Source: Rhodanobacter sp. A1T4
GTDB taxonomy: Bacteria > Pseudomonadota > Gammaproteobacteria > Xanthomonadales > Rhodanobacteraceae
Assembly (NCBI RefSeq): GCF_014207185.1
Contig: NZ_JACHCP010000001.1
Location: 624,465 to 688,464 of the forward strand
Direction of reading: 5' to 3'
Length of the DNA stretch: 64,000 nucleotides
Positions within the stretch are counted from its first letter, which is position 1. Each line of letters opens with the position of its first letter. Both the position numbers and the translations under genes were made by a program. Positions 9,257 through 17,909 of the stretch are shown here, piece after piece. The notes under the pieces are model-generated. The model made no database searches. It saw only the letters and a list, made by a program, of their open reading frames with translations, and was not told where the DNA came from.

Positions 9257-9634
9257 ATGCGTCAAATTGTCAGTACACGCACCGGCCTACTGGTCGGCGC
9301 AGCCGGCGCCAGCGCCGTGCTGCTGGGTGCTTTCGGTGCGCATGCGCTGCAGGCCGTACTCGACCAGCACCACAGCGAGTTGTGGCATACCGCAGTGAAC
9401 TATCACGTATGGCACGCGTTGGCGCTCGCGCTGGCCGTGGCTGTCGGCGGTGGCCGCAGCAGACGGGTTGCGATCATCTGTTTCGCTCTGGGTATCGCAC
9501 TATTCAGTGGCAGCCTTTACGCGCTGGCGCTCGGAGCGCCGCGCTGGACGGGCATCATCACGCCGTTTGGTGGCCTGGCTTTCATCATTGGCTGGCTGGC
9601 GCTTGGCCTGTCGCTTCGTGCCCGCGCTGATTGA
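9257..9634 (+). CDS. DUF423 family small membrane protein
   Basis: Integral membrane protein of 125 aa with four hydrophobic segments. Recognised by the DUF423 signature GAFGAHAL followed by ELWHTAVNYHVWHALAL and the later APRWTGIITPFGGLAFIIGWL. Function unknown for the family. The start at ATG 9257 gives the standard length; longer in-frame readings run back into the opposite-strand sco gene. Confidence 0.88.
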   Translation: MRQIVSTRTGLLVGAAGASAVLLGAFGAHALQAVLDQHHSELWHTAVNYHVWHALALALAVAVGGGRSRRVAIICFALGIALFSGSLYALALGAPRWTGIITPFGGLAFIIGWLALGLSLRARAD

Positions 9635-9729
9635 AGCGTGTTGAAAGAAGGTATCGATTCGAGCCGATTGGCGACTTGAGGCAGGCTCGGCGTCATCCCC
9701 GTGTCATGCCATGGCGTCAGCATGCAGCC

Positions 9730-10116
9730 ATGAACATCGCCAATCGCTTGCGAATGTCCCCCTGGTTGCCGGCCTCCGCCATGCTCGCCGCGCTCGTCGT
9801 GGTTGTCATGAGCGGCTTTGGTCTCAGCCACGCGGCACGTCTTGCTGGCCCGGCATCGCCCACATCCAACATGCTGGTCCACTGGCACGACGCCAGTCAC
9901 GACTGGCTGTTGGTGGGCGATGGGCAGAGCGACCAGCTGAGCATCTACAACGCGGTTGATGGCAGCCTGGTGCGGCGTGTTGCCGTGCGGCATGGCCTCA
10001 ATGATGCAAACGCCCTCGCGCAACGCGATGGTCGTCTGTTTGTCGTCGGTGACGATGGCAAGCTCGGCGAGCTGAAGCTGCCGCAGTTGCAAATGGTTGC
10101 CGCTAACGGCCCTTGA
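9730..10116 (+). CDS. Small membrane-anchored protein of unknown function
   Basis: Not recognised. About 128 aa with one N-terminal hydrophobic helix (about 14-30), then a soluble domain with strand-like repeats (VGDGQSDQLSIYNAVDG and VVGDDGKLGELKLP) that resemble one or two blades of a beta-propeller. The reading is clean and codon use fits the neighbours, so it is likely real. The start could also be further upstream (ATG 9706). It is convergent with the RHH gene, with a strong hairpin between the two. Confidence 0.6.
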   Translation: MNIANRLRMSPWLPASAMLAALVVVVMSGFGLSHAARLAGPASPTSNMLVHWHDASHDWLLVGDGQSDQLSIYNAVDGSLVRRVAVRHGLNDANALAQRDGRLFVVGDDGKLGELKLPQLQMVAANGP

Positions 10117-10122
10117 TCCAGA

Positions 10123-10146
10123 GCGGGTTAGCAGCTGCTGACCCGC
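10123..10146. terminator. Convergent intergenic hairpin
   Basis: A 24-base near-perfect palindrome (GCGGGTTAGCAG / CTGCTGACCCGC, one mismatched pair) lies between two convergent genes. It has no T-run, so a termination role is inferred from position only. Confidence 0.4.
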
Positions 10147-10179
10147 GGCAATGCAGCGTGCAAAACGAAGGTCAGCAGT

Positions 10180-10368
10180 TCAGTTGCTCTCGTCATCGGC
10201 GGTAGATGTCTTGCCGGCTTTCAGGCGGCCCGCCTTGCGTAGCGCCTCCCGCAGCACATACTCGATTTGCGCATTGACACTGCGCAGCTCGTCGTCCGAC
10301 CACTGCTGCATGGCCTTCAGCACATCAGCGCTGATGCGCAGCGGGTAGGCTTTTTTGTCAGCGGCCAT
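10180..10368 (-). CDS. Arc-type ribbon-helix-helix DNA-binding protein
   Basis: Very small DNA-binding protein (62 aa). Residues 6-46 fit the Arc/MetJ ribbon-helix-helix: a short basic beta strand (KAYPLRIS), helix A (ADVLKAMQQWSDDELRS) and helix B (VNAQIEYVLREALRKAG). Such proteins bind palindromic operators as dimers or tetramers. It is the last gene of the SPFH-TM-RHH operon and overlaps the membrane-protein gene by 11 bases. A perfect inverted repeat lies at the operon promoter (11617-11643), so autoregulation is the simplest role. No toxin gene is adjacent. Confidence 0.85.
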   Translation of the reverse strand: MAADKKAYPLRISADVLKAMQQWSDDELRSVNAQIEYVLREALRKAGRLKAGKTSTADDESN

Positions 10369-10711
10369 GCTTTGGTTTGGTCTCCCGCAGTCGCAGCAGC
10401 ACGAAGATCATCACGATCACCAGCACGCTGATGCCGCCAACAAAGATCACCTGGGCAAGATTGTCGGTCGCCTGGTCGTATGCGCCCTGATAGCGGAATA
10501 CGACATAGCCGACTATCCAGATGGCCATCGCAAACAGGAGGTTGCCGACATCCCGGCCGGCGCGCCGACGCATGGCATCGTCGACTTTGCTCCAGTCGAC
10601 CATGCCGTGCACGAAACCCTGCGGGCCATTCGTGCGGATGACCCAACCCAGCACGGCGAGAATGGTGGCGGGAAACAGTTGGGTCAGCAATTCGGAAAGT
10701 TGTGTGGACAT
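10358..10711 (-). CDS. Small two-TM membrane protein in SPFH operon
   Basis: Unrecognised protein of 117 aa. It has a weakly hydrophobic N-terminus (about 7-25), two clear membrane helices (about 55-72 and 87-107) and a basic C-terminal tail ([11 protein letters not shown]). It lies between the SPFH gene (10-base gap) and the RHH gene (11-base overlap), so all three are co-transcribed. A partner role for the SPFH protein in the membrane is plausible but is an inference from gene order. Confidence 0.75.
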   Translation of the reverse strand: MSTQLSELLTQLFPATILAVLGWVIRTNGPQGFVHGMVDWSKVDDAMRRRAGRDVGNLLFAMAIWIVGYVVFRYQGAYDQATDNLAQVIFVGGISVLVIVMIFVLLRLRETKPKHGR

Positions 10712-10721
10712 GCCGAGCGCC

Positions 10722-11591
10722 TCAACCGCTGTACAGCGAGCCAGTATTCACCACTGGCTGCGTGCCGCGCTCACCGCACAGCACCACTAGCAGGTTGCTG
10801 ACCATCGACGCCTTGCGCTCCTCGTCGAGCTGCACCACGCCGCGCTTGGAGAGCTGGTCGAGCGCCATCTCGACCATGCTCACCGCGCCTTCGACGATCT
10901 GCGTGCGGGCCGCGATAATGGCGCCGGCCTGCTGCCGCTGCAGCATCGCCTGAGCTATCTCCTGTGCGTAGGCGAGGTGGCTGATGCGCGCCTCGACCAC
11001 CTGCACGCCGGCCTTGCCGAGTCGTGTCTGGATCTCGTCGCGCAGGTGCGAGTTGATCACCTCGCCGTGGCTGCGCAGCGAGGCTTTGCTGTCATCGTGC
11101 GCGTCGTAGGGATAGCTCTGCGCCATCTGCCGCAATGCCGACTCGCTCTGGATGTGCACATAGTTTTCGTAGTCGTCGACGCAGAACACGGCCTCAGCGG
11201 TATCCAGCACCTGCCACACCACCACGGCGCCGATCTCGATCGGGTTGCCGTCGCTGTCGTTGACCTTGAGCTTGCCGCTCTCGAAGTTGCGCACGCGCAG
11301 CGAGATTCGCTGTTTGCTGAAAAATGGATTGGTCCAGCGCAGACCCTCAACGCGCACCGTGCCGGCGTACTTGCCGAACAGCTGCAGTACCTGGCCCTCG
11401 TTCGGGGCGACCTGGAAAAAGCCTTTCGCTACAAACACCGCGATGGCAAAAATCGGCACGCCGATGGCGGGAAGCCAAAGTGGCAAGCCGCCGTTTGCCT
11501 GGATGCCGAACCCGAACCCCATCGCCAACAGCAGCAGACAGACAGCGATGAAAGGAATGCCGGCAATCGAGAAACCCTTGCGTTCGTTCAT
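10722..11591 (-). CDS. SPFH/Band 7 (stomatin-like) domain protein
   Basis: Membrane scaffold protein of 289 aa. Two adjacent hydrophobic segments (about 10-30 and 36-55) precede the SPFH domain, which starts at [19 protein letters not shown] and continues through [23 protein letters not shown] to the helical segment rich in Ala/Gln ([29 protein letters not shown]). Proteins of this family form large oligomers organising membrane microdomains. First gene of a three-gene operon. The ribosome-binding site GGGAGG is well placed before ATG 11591, and a perfect palindrome lies 25 bases further upstream. Confidence 0.9.
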   Translation of the reverse strand: MNERKGFSIAGIPFIAVCLLLLAMGFGFGIQANGGLPLWLPAIGVPIFAIAVFVAKGFFQVAPNEGQVLQLFGKYAGTVRVEGLRWTNPFFSKQRISLRVRNFESGKLKVNDSDGNPIEIGAVVVWQVLDTAEAVFCVDDYENYVHIQSESALRQMAQSYPYDAHDDSKASLRSHGEVINSHLRDEIQTRLGKAGVQVVEARISHLAYAQEIAQAMLQRQQAGAIIAARTQIVEGAVSMVEMALDQLSKRGVVQLDEERKASMVSNLLVVLCGERGTQPVVNTGSLYSG

Positions 11592-11616
11592 TGGTGCGAT
11601 CCTCCCGTGGAGATAA

Positions 11617-11643
11617 AATTAGATATCAAAATGATATCTAATT
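11617..11643. promoter_or_regulatory. Perfect 12-bp inverted repeat, likely operator
   Basis: AATTAGATATCA and its exact complement TGATATCTAATT are separated by AAA. This AT-rich dyad stands out in a GC-rich chromosome and lies 25 bases upstream of the SPFH start codon, in the promoter zone. It also lies about 110 bases upstream of purT on the other strand. Binding by the RHH protein encoded in the operon is inferred, not shown. Confidence 0.7.
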
Positions 11644-11751
11644 CAAGTGCCTTGTGGCAGGACGCCTGACCGGGATGCTGGCCTGTCGTTTGGTGACCGG
11701 CCGTTCGCCCTGGCCTCGCCCTACAATGCGGGTTTGCCTCAGGAGCACCCG

Positions 11752-12933
11752 ATGAAACCGTTCGGCACCCCTCATTCGTCGCATGCGTTTCGCGTGCTGT
11801 TGCTGGGTTGCGGCGAGCTGGGCAAGGAAGTCGCTATCGAGCTGCAGCGATTTGCGGTCGAGGTGATCGCAGTGGATCGTTATGCCAATGCGCCGGCGAT
11901 GCAGATTGCCCATCGTAGCCACGTCATCGACATGCTCGATGGCGACGCGTTGCGCGCCGTGATCGAGCAGGAGCAGCCCGATCTGGTGGTGCCGGAAATC
12001 GAGGCGATCCACACGCCGACCCTGATCGCCATGGAAAAGGAAGGTCTGCACGTGATTCCCACCGCGCGTGCTGCGTGGTTGACGATGGATCGCGAAGGCA
12101 TCCGTCGACTCGCTGCCGAGGAGCTGAAGTTGCCGACTTCGCCCTACCGCTTCTGCGATGACGAAGCGCAATACCGCGAAGCCGTGGCGGCGATCGGCCT
12201 GCCGTTCGTGATCAAGCCAGTGATGAGTTCCTCGGGCAAGGGCCAGAGTGTGGTGAAGCGAGAGAACCAACTGCAGGCCGCGTGGGATTACGCGCAGTCC
12301 GGCGGCCGTGCAGGCAAAGGGCGCACCATCGTCGAGGGCTTTGTGGCCTTCGACTATGAGATCACCTTGCTCACCGTCCGTCACAAGGGCGGCGTGAGTT
12401 TCTGTGCACCGATCGGCCATCGTCAGGAAGACGGTGACTACCGTGAATCGTGGCAGCCGCAGCCGATGAGTGATATTGCGCTGGCCGAAGCACAGCGCCA
12501 AGCCGAAGCGATCACCGGCGCGCTGGGTGGCTGGGGCGTGTTCGGCGTCGAGTTTTTCGTCAAGGGTGACGCGGTCATTTTTTCCGAAGTCAGCCCGCGC
12601 CCGCACGATACCGGGCTGGTGACGTTGATTTCGCAGGAGCTTTCCGAATTTGCGCTGCACGCGCGGGCGATCCTCGGGCTGCCGATTCCGGTGATCCATC
12701 AGAACGGCCCCTCGGCGTCGTGTGCCGTGCTGGTCGAAGGTGAAGGGGAGGCACCTCGGTATCACGGCGTGGCCGAGGCGCTCGCCGAGCCGGATACGCA
12801 GCTGCGCATCTTTGGCAAACCGGCGGTGAAAGGACGTCGGCGCATGGGTGTGACGCTGGCACGCGCCGAGACGGTGGAGGCAGCGGTAGCCAAGGCAAAG
12901 CGGGCGGCAGGTTGCCTGCGCATTGAGCTGTAA
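11752..12933 (+). CDS. purT: Formate-dependent phosphoribosylglycinamide formyltransferase
   Basis: ATP-grasp enzyme (393 aa) converting GAR, formate and ATP to formyl-GAR in purine synthesis. N-terminal nucleotide-binding domain begins [19 protein letters not shown]. The central ATP-grasp domain shows [16 protein letters not shown], and Mg2+ ligands lie in [21 protein letters not shown]. Length and motifs match PurT. The ATG at 11752 has AGGAG about 8 bases upstream; the open frame runs further back to 11647 without family similarity. Confidence 0.97.
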   Translation: MKPFGTPHSSHAFRVLLLGCGELGKEVAIELQRFAVEVIAVDRYANAPAMQIAHRSHVIDMLDGDALRAVIEQEQPDLVVPEIEAIHTPTLIAMEKEGLHVIPTARAAWLTMDREGIRRLAAEELKLPTSPYRFCDDEAQYREAVAAIGLPFVIKPVMSSSGKGQSVVKRENQLQAAWDYAQSGGRAGKGRTIVEGFVAFDYEITLLTVRHKGGVSFCAPIGHRQEDGDYRESWQPQPMSDIALAEAQRQAEAITGALGGWGVFGVEFFVKGDAVIFSEVSPRPHDTGLVTLISQELSEFALHARAILGLPIPVIHQNGPSASCAVLVEGEGEAPRYHGVAEALAEPDTQLRIFGKPAVKGRRRMGVTLARAETVEAAVAKAKRAAGCLRIEL

Positions 12934-13019
12934 TCCGGTAAACCTTATGGGTTAGGCTCCGCCCGAAACGACAAAACTCCGCGTCCGCATCGCGACGCCA
13001 ACGACACAAGGGAACGAAT

Positions 13020-14540
13020 ATGCAATCGACGGGCTTCGCACACTGGTTGATCGTGGTGGTGGAAATCGGTGCGGCGATTGCGCTGATGGTGCTGGCGCTT
13101 GGTGTCGTGGTGATCGCATCGATGTGGTTCATCGACCGCAATCAGAAGGCCAATTCGGTATTGCGCAATTTTCCGGTGGTGGGCCATTTTCGCTACTGGT
13201 TTCTGCATCTGGGCGAATTCTTTCGCCAGTACCTGTATTCCAGCGATCGCGAGGAGATGCCGTTCAATCGGGCCGAGCGCACTTGGGTATACCGTGCCGC
13301 CAAGAACGTCGACAACACGGCGGCGTTCGGTTCCAGCCGTGACCTGCGTGCGGAAGGCGTACCGTTTTTCGTCAATGCGCCGTTTCCCGATCTCGGCCAG
13401 GAGCACGTCGAGCCCGTGCCAGTCACGATCGGCCCGTATGCGCGCGAGCCATATAGCCACTCCGCGTTTTTCAATATCTCGGCGATGAGCTTCGGCGCTT
13501 TGTCAGCGCCTGCGGTGCGTGCGCTGTCGCGCGGCGCGGCCAAGGCGGGCATCTGGATGGATACCGGCGAGGGTGGTCTGGCGCCGTACCACCTTGAGGG
13601 CGGTTGCGACATCGTGTTCGAAATCGGTACGGCCAAATACGGCGTGCGCACGCCAGACGGTCAGCTGGACGATGACAAGCTGCTGGCGATCTGCGCACAC
13701 AAGCAAGTGAAGATGGTCAGCATCAAGCTGGGGCAGGGCGCCAAGCCGGGCATGGGCGGCCTGTTGCCGGCGGCCAAGGTCACGCGGGAAATCGCGGAGA
13801 TCCGCGGCATCCCGGTCGGCAAGGACTCGCAGAGCCCCAACCGTCATCTGGACATCGGCAATATTCACCAGCTGCTCGACAAGATCGCGCATATCCGCGA
13901 ACTCACCGGCAAGCCGGTGGGTTTCAAGGCGGTGTTGGGCGGGGTGGACTGGATCGGCGATCTCTGTGACGAGGTGAAAAAGCGAGGTATTCAGAGCGCA
14001 CCGGATTTCATCATCGTCGATGGCTCCGAAGGAGGCACCGGCGCGGCGCCGCAGACGCTGATGGAAGGTGTCGGCCTGCCGCTGCACGAGGCATTGCCGG
14101 CACTGCTCGACATGCTGATTACCAAGGGCCTGCGTGAGCGCGTCAAGGTGATTTGTTCGGGCAAGTGCATCACCGCCTATGACGTGGCATGGGCCCTCTC
14201 GATCGGCGCGGATTTCGTCAACTCGGCACGCGGCTTCATGCTGGCGTTGGGTTGCATCCAGTCACTGCAGTGCAATCGCAATACCTGTCCGACCGGCATT
14301 ACGACGCAGAACACCAAGTTGCAGCGCGGCCTAGTGGTTGCCGACAAGAGCGAGCGGGTATTCCACTATGCCGACAACCTGATGCACGAGGTCGGCATCA
14401 TCGCCCATAGCTGCGGCGTCAGCGAGCCCCGTGAGCTCAACCGCAGCCATTGCCGCGTGGTTGGCAACGATGGTTTGTCGGTTCCGCTGGAGACGTTATA
14501 CCCGTATCCGAAAGTGGCGAAGTTGCCGGAAAATGCCTGA
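13020..14540 (+). CDS. FMN-binding glutamate synthase family protein
   Basis: Membrane-anchored relative (506 aa) of the glutamate synthase central domain. An N-terminal helix (about 8-38) anchors it. The FMN barrel is seen in GEGGLAPYHLEGG, VDGSEGGTGAAP and the phosphate-binding part near SARGFMLALG. The 3Fe-4S ligands Cys412, Cys418 and Cys423 (CxxxxxCxxxxC) are all present. The glutaminase domain is missing, as in all members of this stand-alone family. Its electron partner and substrate are unknown. Start ATG has AGGGAACGA just before it. Confidence 0.9.
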   Translation: MQSTGFAHWLIVVVEIGAAIALMVLALGVVVIASMWFIDRNQKANSVLRNFPVVGHFRYWFLHLGEFFRQYLYSSDREEMPFNRAERTWVYRAAKNVDNTAAFGSSRDLRAEGVPFFVNAPFPDLGQEHVEPVPVTIGPYAREPYSHSAFFNISAMSFGALSAPAVRALSRGAAKAGIWMDTGEGGLAPYHLEGGCDIVFEIGTAKYGVRTPDGQLDDDKLLAICAHKQVKMVSIKLGQGAKPGMGGLLPAAKVTREIAEIRGIPVGKDSQSPNRHLDIGNIHQLLDKIAHIRELTGKPVGFKAVLGGVDWIGDLCDEVKKRGIQSAPDFIIVDGSEGGTGAAPQTLMEGVGLPLHEALPALLDMLITKGLRERVKVICSGKCITAYDVAWALSIGADFVNSARGFMLALGCIQSLQCNRNTCPTGITTQNTKLQRGLVVADKSERVFHYADNLMHEVGIIAHSCGVSEPRELNRSHCRVVGNDGLSVPLETLYPYPKVAKLPENA

Positions 14541-14546
14541 TCTTGC

Positions 14547-14626
14547 GTAGATTGGGATGAGCGGTACGCGAATCCCAACATGTCGTGCCGCGGCGTTGGG
14601 ATTCGCCAATGCTCATCCCAACCTAC
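14547..14626. repeat. REP-like nested palindrome
   Basis: Two nested stems: an outer one (GTAGATTGGGATGAGC at 14547-14562 with GCTCATCCCAACCTAC at 14611-14626) and an inner one (GCGAATCCCAAC at 14568-14579 with GTTGGGATTCGC at 14595-14606). The GTTGGGATGAGC / GCGAATCCCAAC pattern recalls dispersed intergenic repeats of proteobacteria. It sits between convergent genes, and its right end supplies the bpt stop codon. Confidence 0.8.
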
Positions 14627-15336
14627 GAAGGCAGCATCGGTAACCAGCTGCCGGCTTTGCGAATTTCAAGCGGCTGGAAGCGGCGCTTGTAATCCATCTT
14701 CGGATGGCCGTCTATCCAGAAGCCCAGATACAGCCAGGGTATGCCGCGGCGGCGAGCGAGTTCGATCTGCTGCAGGATGGCGAAGGTGCCGAGGCTACGT
14801 GCGGATTCAGCAGGATCAAAAAAGGTATAGACCGCGGACACACCGGTGAGGCAGACATCGGTGACGGCGATAGCCAGCAAACGCTCGCCGTTACGGATTT
14901 CCAGAAATAGCGTGGGGCTCCACGGCGCGGTGAGGAAGCGGCGGAAGTCGCTGGCTTCCGCTTCGTCCATGCCACCGCCGACATGGCGGCGACGCAGATA
15001 ACTTTCGTATAGCGCATGTCGCTCGCGGTTGTAGCTGGGTATCGATTCGCTGATGCTGAGATCAGCATTGCGTTTCAGGCAGCGGCGCTGTGAGCGATCC
15101 GGCTGGAAATTTTCCACATTCACGCGACACGGGGTGCAGGCGTGGCACTGCGGACACTGTGGAAAATACAGGTGACCACCGGCGCGACGAAACCCCTGTT
15201 CAAGCGCAGGGCCGTAAAGCTTGTCGAGCTGCGGTGCGGCCGGGTCGATCACCAGATTCTGCGCCGTACGTTCGGCGTAATAGCCGCAGGCGTGGGGCAG
15301 CGTCTGGAACAGGCGGATGGTGGGCTCGGCGCGCAT
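14623..15336 (-). CDS. bpt: Aspartate/glutamate leucyltransferase (N-end rule)
   Basis: Leucyl-tRNA-protein transferase of the Bpt type (237 aa). It attaches leucine to N-terminal Asp or Glu and so marks proteins for ClpAP degradation. The N-terminal ATE domain contains the Cys-rich YFPQCPQCHACTPCR region. The C-terminal domain contains YTFFDP and the closing GFWIDGHPKMDYKRRFQP segment. Size and motifs match Bpt. The TAG stop is formed by the end of the adjacent REP-like palindrome, so the last residues (LPS) may have been set by insertion of that element. Confidence 0.95.
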   Translation of the reverse strand: MRAEPTIRLFQTLPHACGYYAERTAQNLVIDPAAPQLDKLYGPALEQGFRRAGGHLYFPQCPQCHACTPCRVNVENFQPDRSQRRCLKRNADLSISESIPSYNRERHALYESYLRRRHVGGGMDEAEASDFRRFLTAPWSPTLFLEIRNGERLLAIAVTDVCLTGVSAVYTFFDPAESARSLGTFAILQQIELARRRGIPWLYLGFWIDGHPKMDYKRRFQPLEIRKAGSWLPMLPS

Positions 15337-15398
15337 GCTCCGATTCTATGCCGTTGCGGCAGCACGAAGCGATGCGGCATGAATCATCCGCTGCATCG

Positions 15399-15791
15399 CT
15401 AGACGATATGCATGTACCGCAGTACGACCATGGCGCAGGCCGCAAGCACGGCGATCATCACGATGCGACGTACGCGCACCACGGTGCCACGGCGCTGAAT
15501 GGTGGGCGTGGGATTGCGCGCGGCCGCCAGCTCCTCGCCGTGACGGATGACCGGCTCGATGCCGATGCTGCGCAGCAGTTCACGGGCACGAGTGTAGTCG
15601 TCCGCCCGGCTGATCCACACCTGCGGCCAGGTTTCGCGATCTTCAGTGCGTTCGGAATAGCTGAAGCGCTGGTAGCTGGGCCGATTCCAGTTGGAGCGGT
15701 TGGTAACCAGGGTTTCGATGGCGTGTTCGCTCATGAGGGCAACCACGCGGTCGATGTTTTCCTGTCGCTGGGAGGTATAGATCTGGCGCAT
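15399..15791 (-). CDS. DUF2007-like 'pathogenicity-like' protein with C-terminal TM
   Basis: Protein of 130 aa. Residues 1-80 resemble the DUF2007 (putative signal-transducing) fold: start MRQIYTSQRQENIDRVVALM and the later PQVWISRADDYTRARELLRSIG. A basic linker and a single C-terminal membrane helix (about 108-125) follow. Homologues in xanthomonads carry the name 'pathogenicity-like protein'; its activity is unknown. It lies between bpt and tesB on the same strand with short gaps (62 and 14 bases), so it may be part of one transcript. Confidence 0.75.
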   Translation of the reverse strand: MRQIYTSQRQENIDRVVALMSEHAIETLVTNRSNWNRPSYQRFSYSERTEDRETWPQVWISRADDYTRARELLRSIGIEPVIRHGEELAAARNPTPTIQRRGTVVRVRRIVMIAVLAACAMVVLRYMHIV

Positions 15792-15805
15792 AGTTAGTTA
15801 GTGTA

Positions 15806-16672
15806 TCAATCGCCGCGAAGGCGGATCAGGCCTTCTTGCGCGGTGGAGGCCACCAACCGGCCGTCGCGGCTGAAAATTTGCCCACGGGCAAACCCGCGGG
15901 CGCCCTGCGCGGTGGGGCTGTCGAACGAGTACAGCAGCCACTCATCGGCGCGGAAAGGGCGATGGAACCACAATGCATGGTCGAGGCTGGCCATCTGCAC
16001 GTTGTGCGTGTAATAGGAAATGCCGTGCGGCAGCGTGGCCGTGCCGATCAGGTTGAAGTCCGACGCGTAGGCCAGTAGCACGCGATGCAGCGCGGGTGAG
16101 TCGTCTACTGGTGCGGCGACGCGGAACCAGATGTGCTGGATCGGCGGTCGCTTGACTGGATGCAGTCTGTCCTGCGGCCATACGTGGCGGAACTCGATCG
16201 GCGAATCCACGCCCAGCCAGCGCTGCAGCTTTACCGGCAGCTTGGTCAGCTGCTCGGCACTCAGCGGCTGCATGGGTTCGATATCTTCCGGTACGGGAAC
16301 TTCGGGCATCGAGGATTGGTGCTCGAAGCTCTTTTCCGGCACCTGGAACGAGACCGAGCCGTTGAGTATCGGTTGTCCATGCTGGATCGCCACCACGCGG
16401 CGCGACGAAAAACTGCCGCCGTCGCGGGTGCGCTCCACGCTGTAGACGATCGGAGCATCGATATCGCCGGCACGCAGAAAATACGCGTGCAGCGAGTGTG
16501 CCTCGCGGATCGGATCGACCGTATTCTGCGCCGCTGCCAGTGCTTGTCCCAAAACTTGCCCGCCGAACACGAACTGGGTGCCGATGTCGCGGCTCTGGCC
16601 GCGGAACAGGTTGTCTTCCAGCCGCTCGAGGTGCAGCAGATCGACCAGTTCGGCGACGTGATTTTCCAGCAT
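15806..16672 (-). CDS. tesB: Acyl-CoA thioesterase II
   Basis: Double hot-dog thioesterase (288 aa) hydrolysing medium- and long-chain acyl-CoA. Motifs include FGGQVLGQALAAAQNTV, LHAYFLRAGD, RDGGSFSSRRVVA and, in the second hot-dog, SLDHALWFHRPFRADEWLLY, which carries the catalytic Asp. The Gln and Thr partners lie near GARGFARGQIFSRDGRLVAST. The start is set at ATG 16672 (MLENHVAELVDLL); a GTG at 16702 in the same frame is a possible alternative start. Confidence 0.93.
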   Translation of the reverse strand: MLENHVAELVDLLHLERLEDNLFRGQSRDIGTQFVFGGQVLGQALAAAQNTVDPIREAHSLHAYFLRAGDIDAPIVYSVERTRDGGSFSSRRVVAIQHGQPILNGSVSFQVPEKSFEHQSSMPEVPVPEDIEPMQPLSAEQLTKLPVKLQRWLGVDSPIEFRHVWPQDRLHPVKRPPIQHIWFRVAAPVDDSPALHRVLLAYASDFNLIGTATLPHGISYYTHNVQMASLDHALWFHRPFRADEWLLYSFDSPTAQGARGFARGQIFSRDGRLVASTAQEGLIRLRGD

Positions 16673-16754
16673 GGCGTTGGCTCGGTACAGGTGGAGTGCC
16701 ACGATTATAGCGGTAGCCGATCCATCACCCGCTGCGGACCGTTTGACTTGGCCC

Positions 16755-17309
16755 CTAGGCTCGGCGAGTCAGTCCGCTGTCGTGTAGCACGCGATCCCAG
16801 GGAAACAGCGGACCTGGATCGAGCTTGCGCGGCACTTCCTTTGATGCGTCGTCGCTGGCTGGCATGCGTGCGGTGTCCAGATCTTCATGCCCGGCGATAG
16901 CGTGGAGGTTCGGGTGATCGAGGCGCAACTGCTCAAGCAGGGCGACCAATGCGGTGATCTGCGCGTCGGTGTAGGGCTCGGTCATGATCTGGTGGCGCGA
17001 ATCCCACCAATGCGGATAGCGGCCCAGGTTCACCAGCTCGATGCCTACGGAGTTCGGATTGTGGCCGCGCACGTGGTTGGCCACCCGAGTGGGCGGGACG
17101 TAGCAATAAATCCCGCCGTCGCGATCAACGTAGTAGTGGCCGCAGTTGCCAGTACCGTTTTCATGCAGCGCTCTTTCACCGTACTCGCGAGCGATGGCCA
17201 GATCCGGCAGTTCGGTGCAGTGGATTACCACGACTTCCACTGCGCCGACGTCGCGCTCGGGCAATTGGTCGATATAGGGCAGCGGTTGATCGTGGATGGT
17301 CAGTGACAT
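16755..17309 (-). CDS. N-acetylmuramoyl-L-alanine amidase, AmpD-like
   Basis: Zinc amidase_2 domain protein (184 aa) without a signal peptide, so cytoplasmic, fitting recycling of anhydro-muropeptides. Putative zinc ligands are His30 in VVVIHCTE, the His in AIAGHEDLD and the Asp in RKLDPGPLFPWDR. The DPGPxFxW ending is typical of AmpD. An in-frame extension upstream to 17891 overlaps the divergent hydrolase gene and is rejected in favour of ATG 17309. It could instead be another cytoplasmic amidase, hence no symbol. Confidence 0.85.
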   Translation of the reverse strand: MSLTIHDQPLPYIDQLPERDVGAVEVVVIHCTELPDLAIAREYGERALHENGTGNCGHYYVDRDGGIYCYVPPTRVANHVRGHNPNSVGIELVNLGRYPHWWDSRHQIMTEPYTDAQITALVALLEQLRLDHPNLHAIAGHEDLDTARMPASDDASKEVPRKLDPGPLFPWDRVLHDSGLTRRA

Positions 17310-17381
17310 GGGCCAAGTCTCGCCGGAAACGCTGCCTGTTACCATGTGCAACTCACTTATTGCAGTTATACGGAGTCCGCC

Positions 17382-17909
17382 ATGCGCGGCCAGATCATTC
17401 TTTCGCACGGCCTGAACTCCGAACCGAATGCCACCAAGGTCAGCGCGCTGGCTGCGCAGGCCGAAGCCCAGGGCTGGCAGACACAACGGCCGGATTACCG
17501 CGACGACGATGCGCGCGGCCATGATGGTTGCGTCGCGCCGCGCATCGCCCGCCTGCGCGCCACCATCGAGGCGCTGCCCACGCCGCCACTGCTGGTGGGT
17601 TCCAGCATGGGTGCATTTGTCTCGGGTCTGGCCTCGCTGGATGTGCCGGTACTCGGTCTGCTGCTGCTGGCTACGCCCAGTGAAATCCCCGGCTATGCGC
17701 GGGCGTTCGATCTCAGGCACGGCGTGCCCACCATGCTGATCCACGGCTGGCGCGACGATGTCTGCCCGCCCGAAGGCATGCAGGCCTTCGCAGGCAAGCA
17801 TCGACTGCCGCTGCTGCTGCTGGATGACGATCACCGCCTGGGTGCGAATATGGATGTGATTTCTGCGCAGTTCCAGGGCCTGCTCGATCAATTGGCGACC
17901 GCCGCATGA
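17382..17909 (+). CDS. Alpha/beta hydrolase, YqiA/RBBP9-like
   Basis: Small serine hydrolase (175 aa). Opens with the strand and oxyanion region QIILSHGLNSEP. The nucleophile elbow is GSSMGAF, the acid is in IHGWRDDVCPP, and the catalytic His lies in DDDHRLG near the C-terminus. The substrate is unknown. It overlaps the rlmKL start by 4 bases (ATGA), so the two are translationally coupled. The ATG at 17382 is chosen because a GGAG lies about 7 bases upstream and the fold starts there. Confidence 0.85.
   Translation: MRGQIILSHGLNSEPNATKVSALAAQAEAQGWQTQRPDYRDDDARGHDGCVAPRIARLRATIEALPTPPLLVGSSMGAFVSGLASLDVPVLGLLLLATPSEIPGYARAFDLRHGVPTMLIHGWRDDVCPPEGMQAFAGKHRLPLLLLDDDHRLGANMDVISAQFQGLLDQLATAA

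Noticed and set aside
11638..12765. 375-codon minus-strand open frame opposite purT
   Set aside because: Antisense to a conserved enzyme; composition is typical of a reverse frame (rich in His, Arg and Gln).
17310..17891. N-terminal extension of the amidase frame to 17891
   Set aside because: It overlaps the hydrolase gene on the opposite strand and has no similarity to amidases; ATG 17309 begins the domain.
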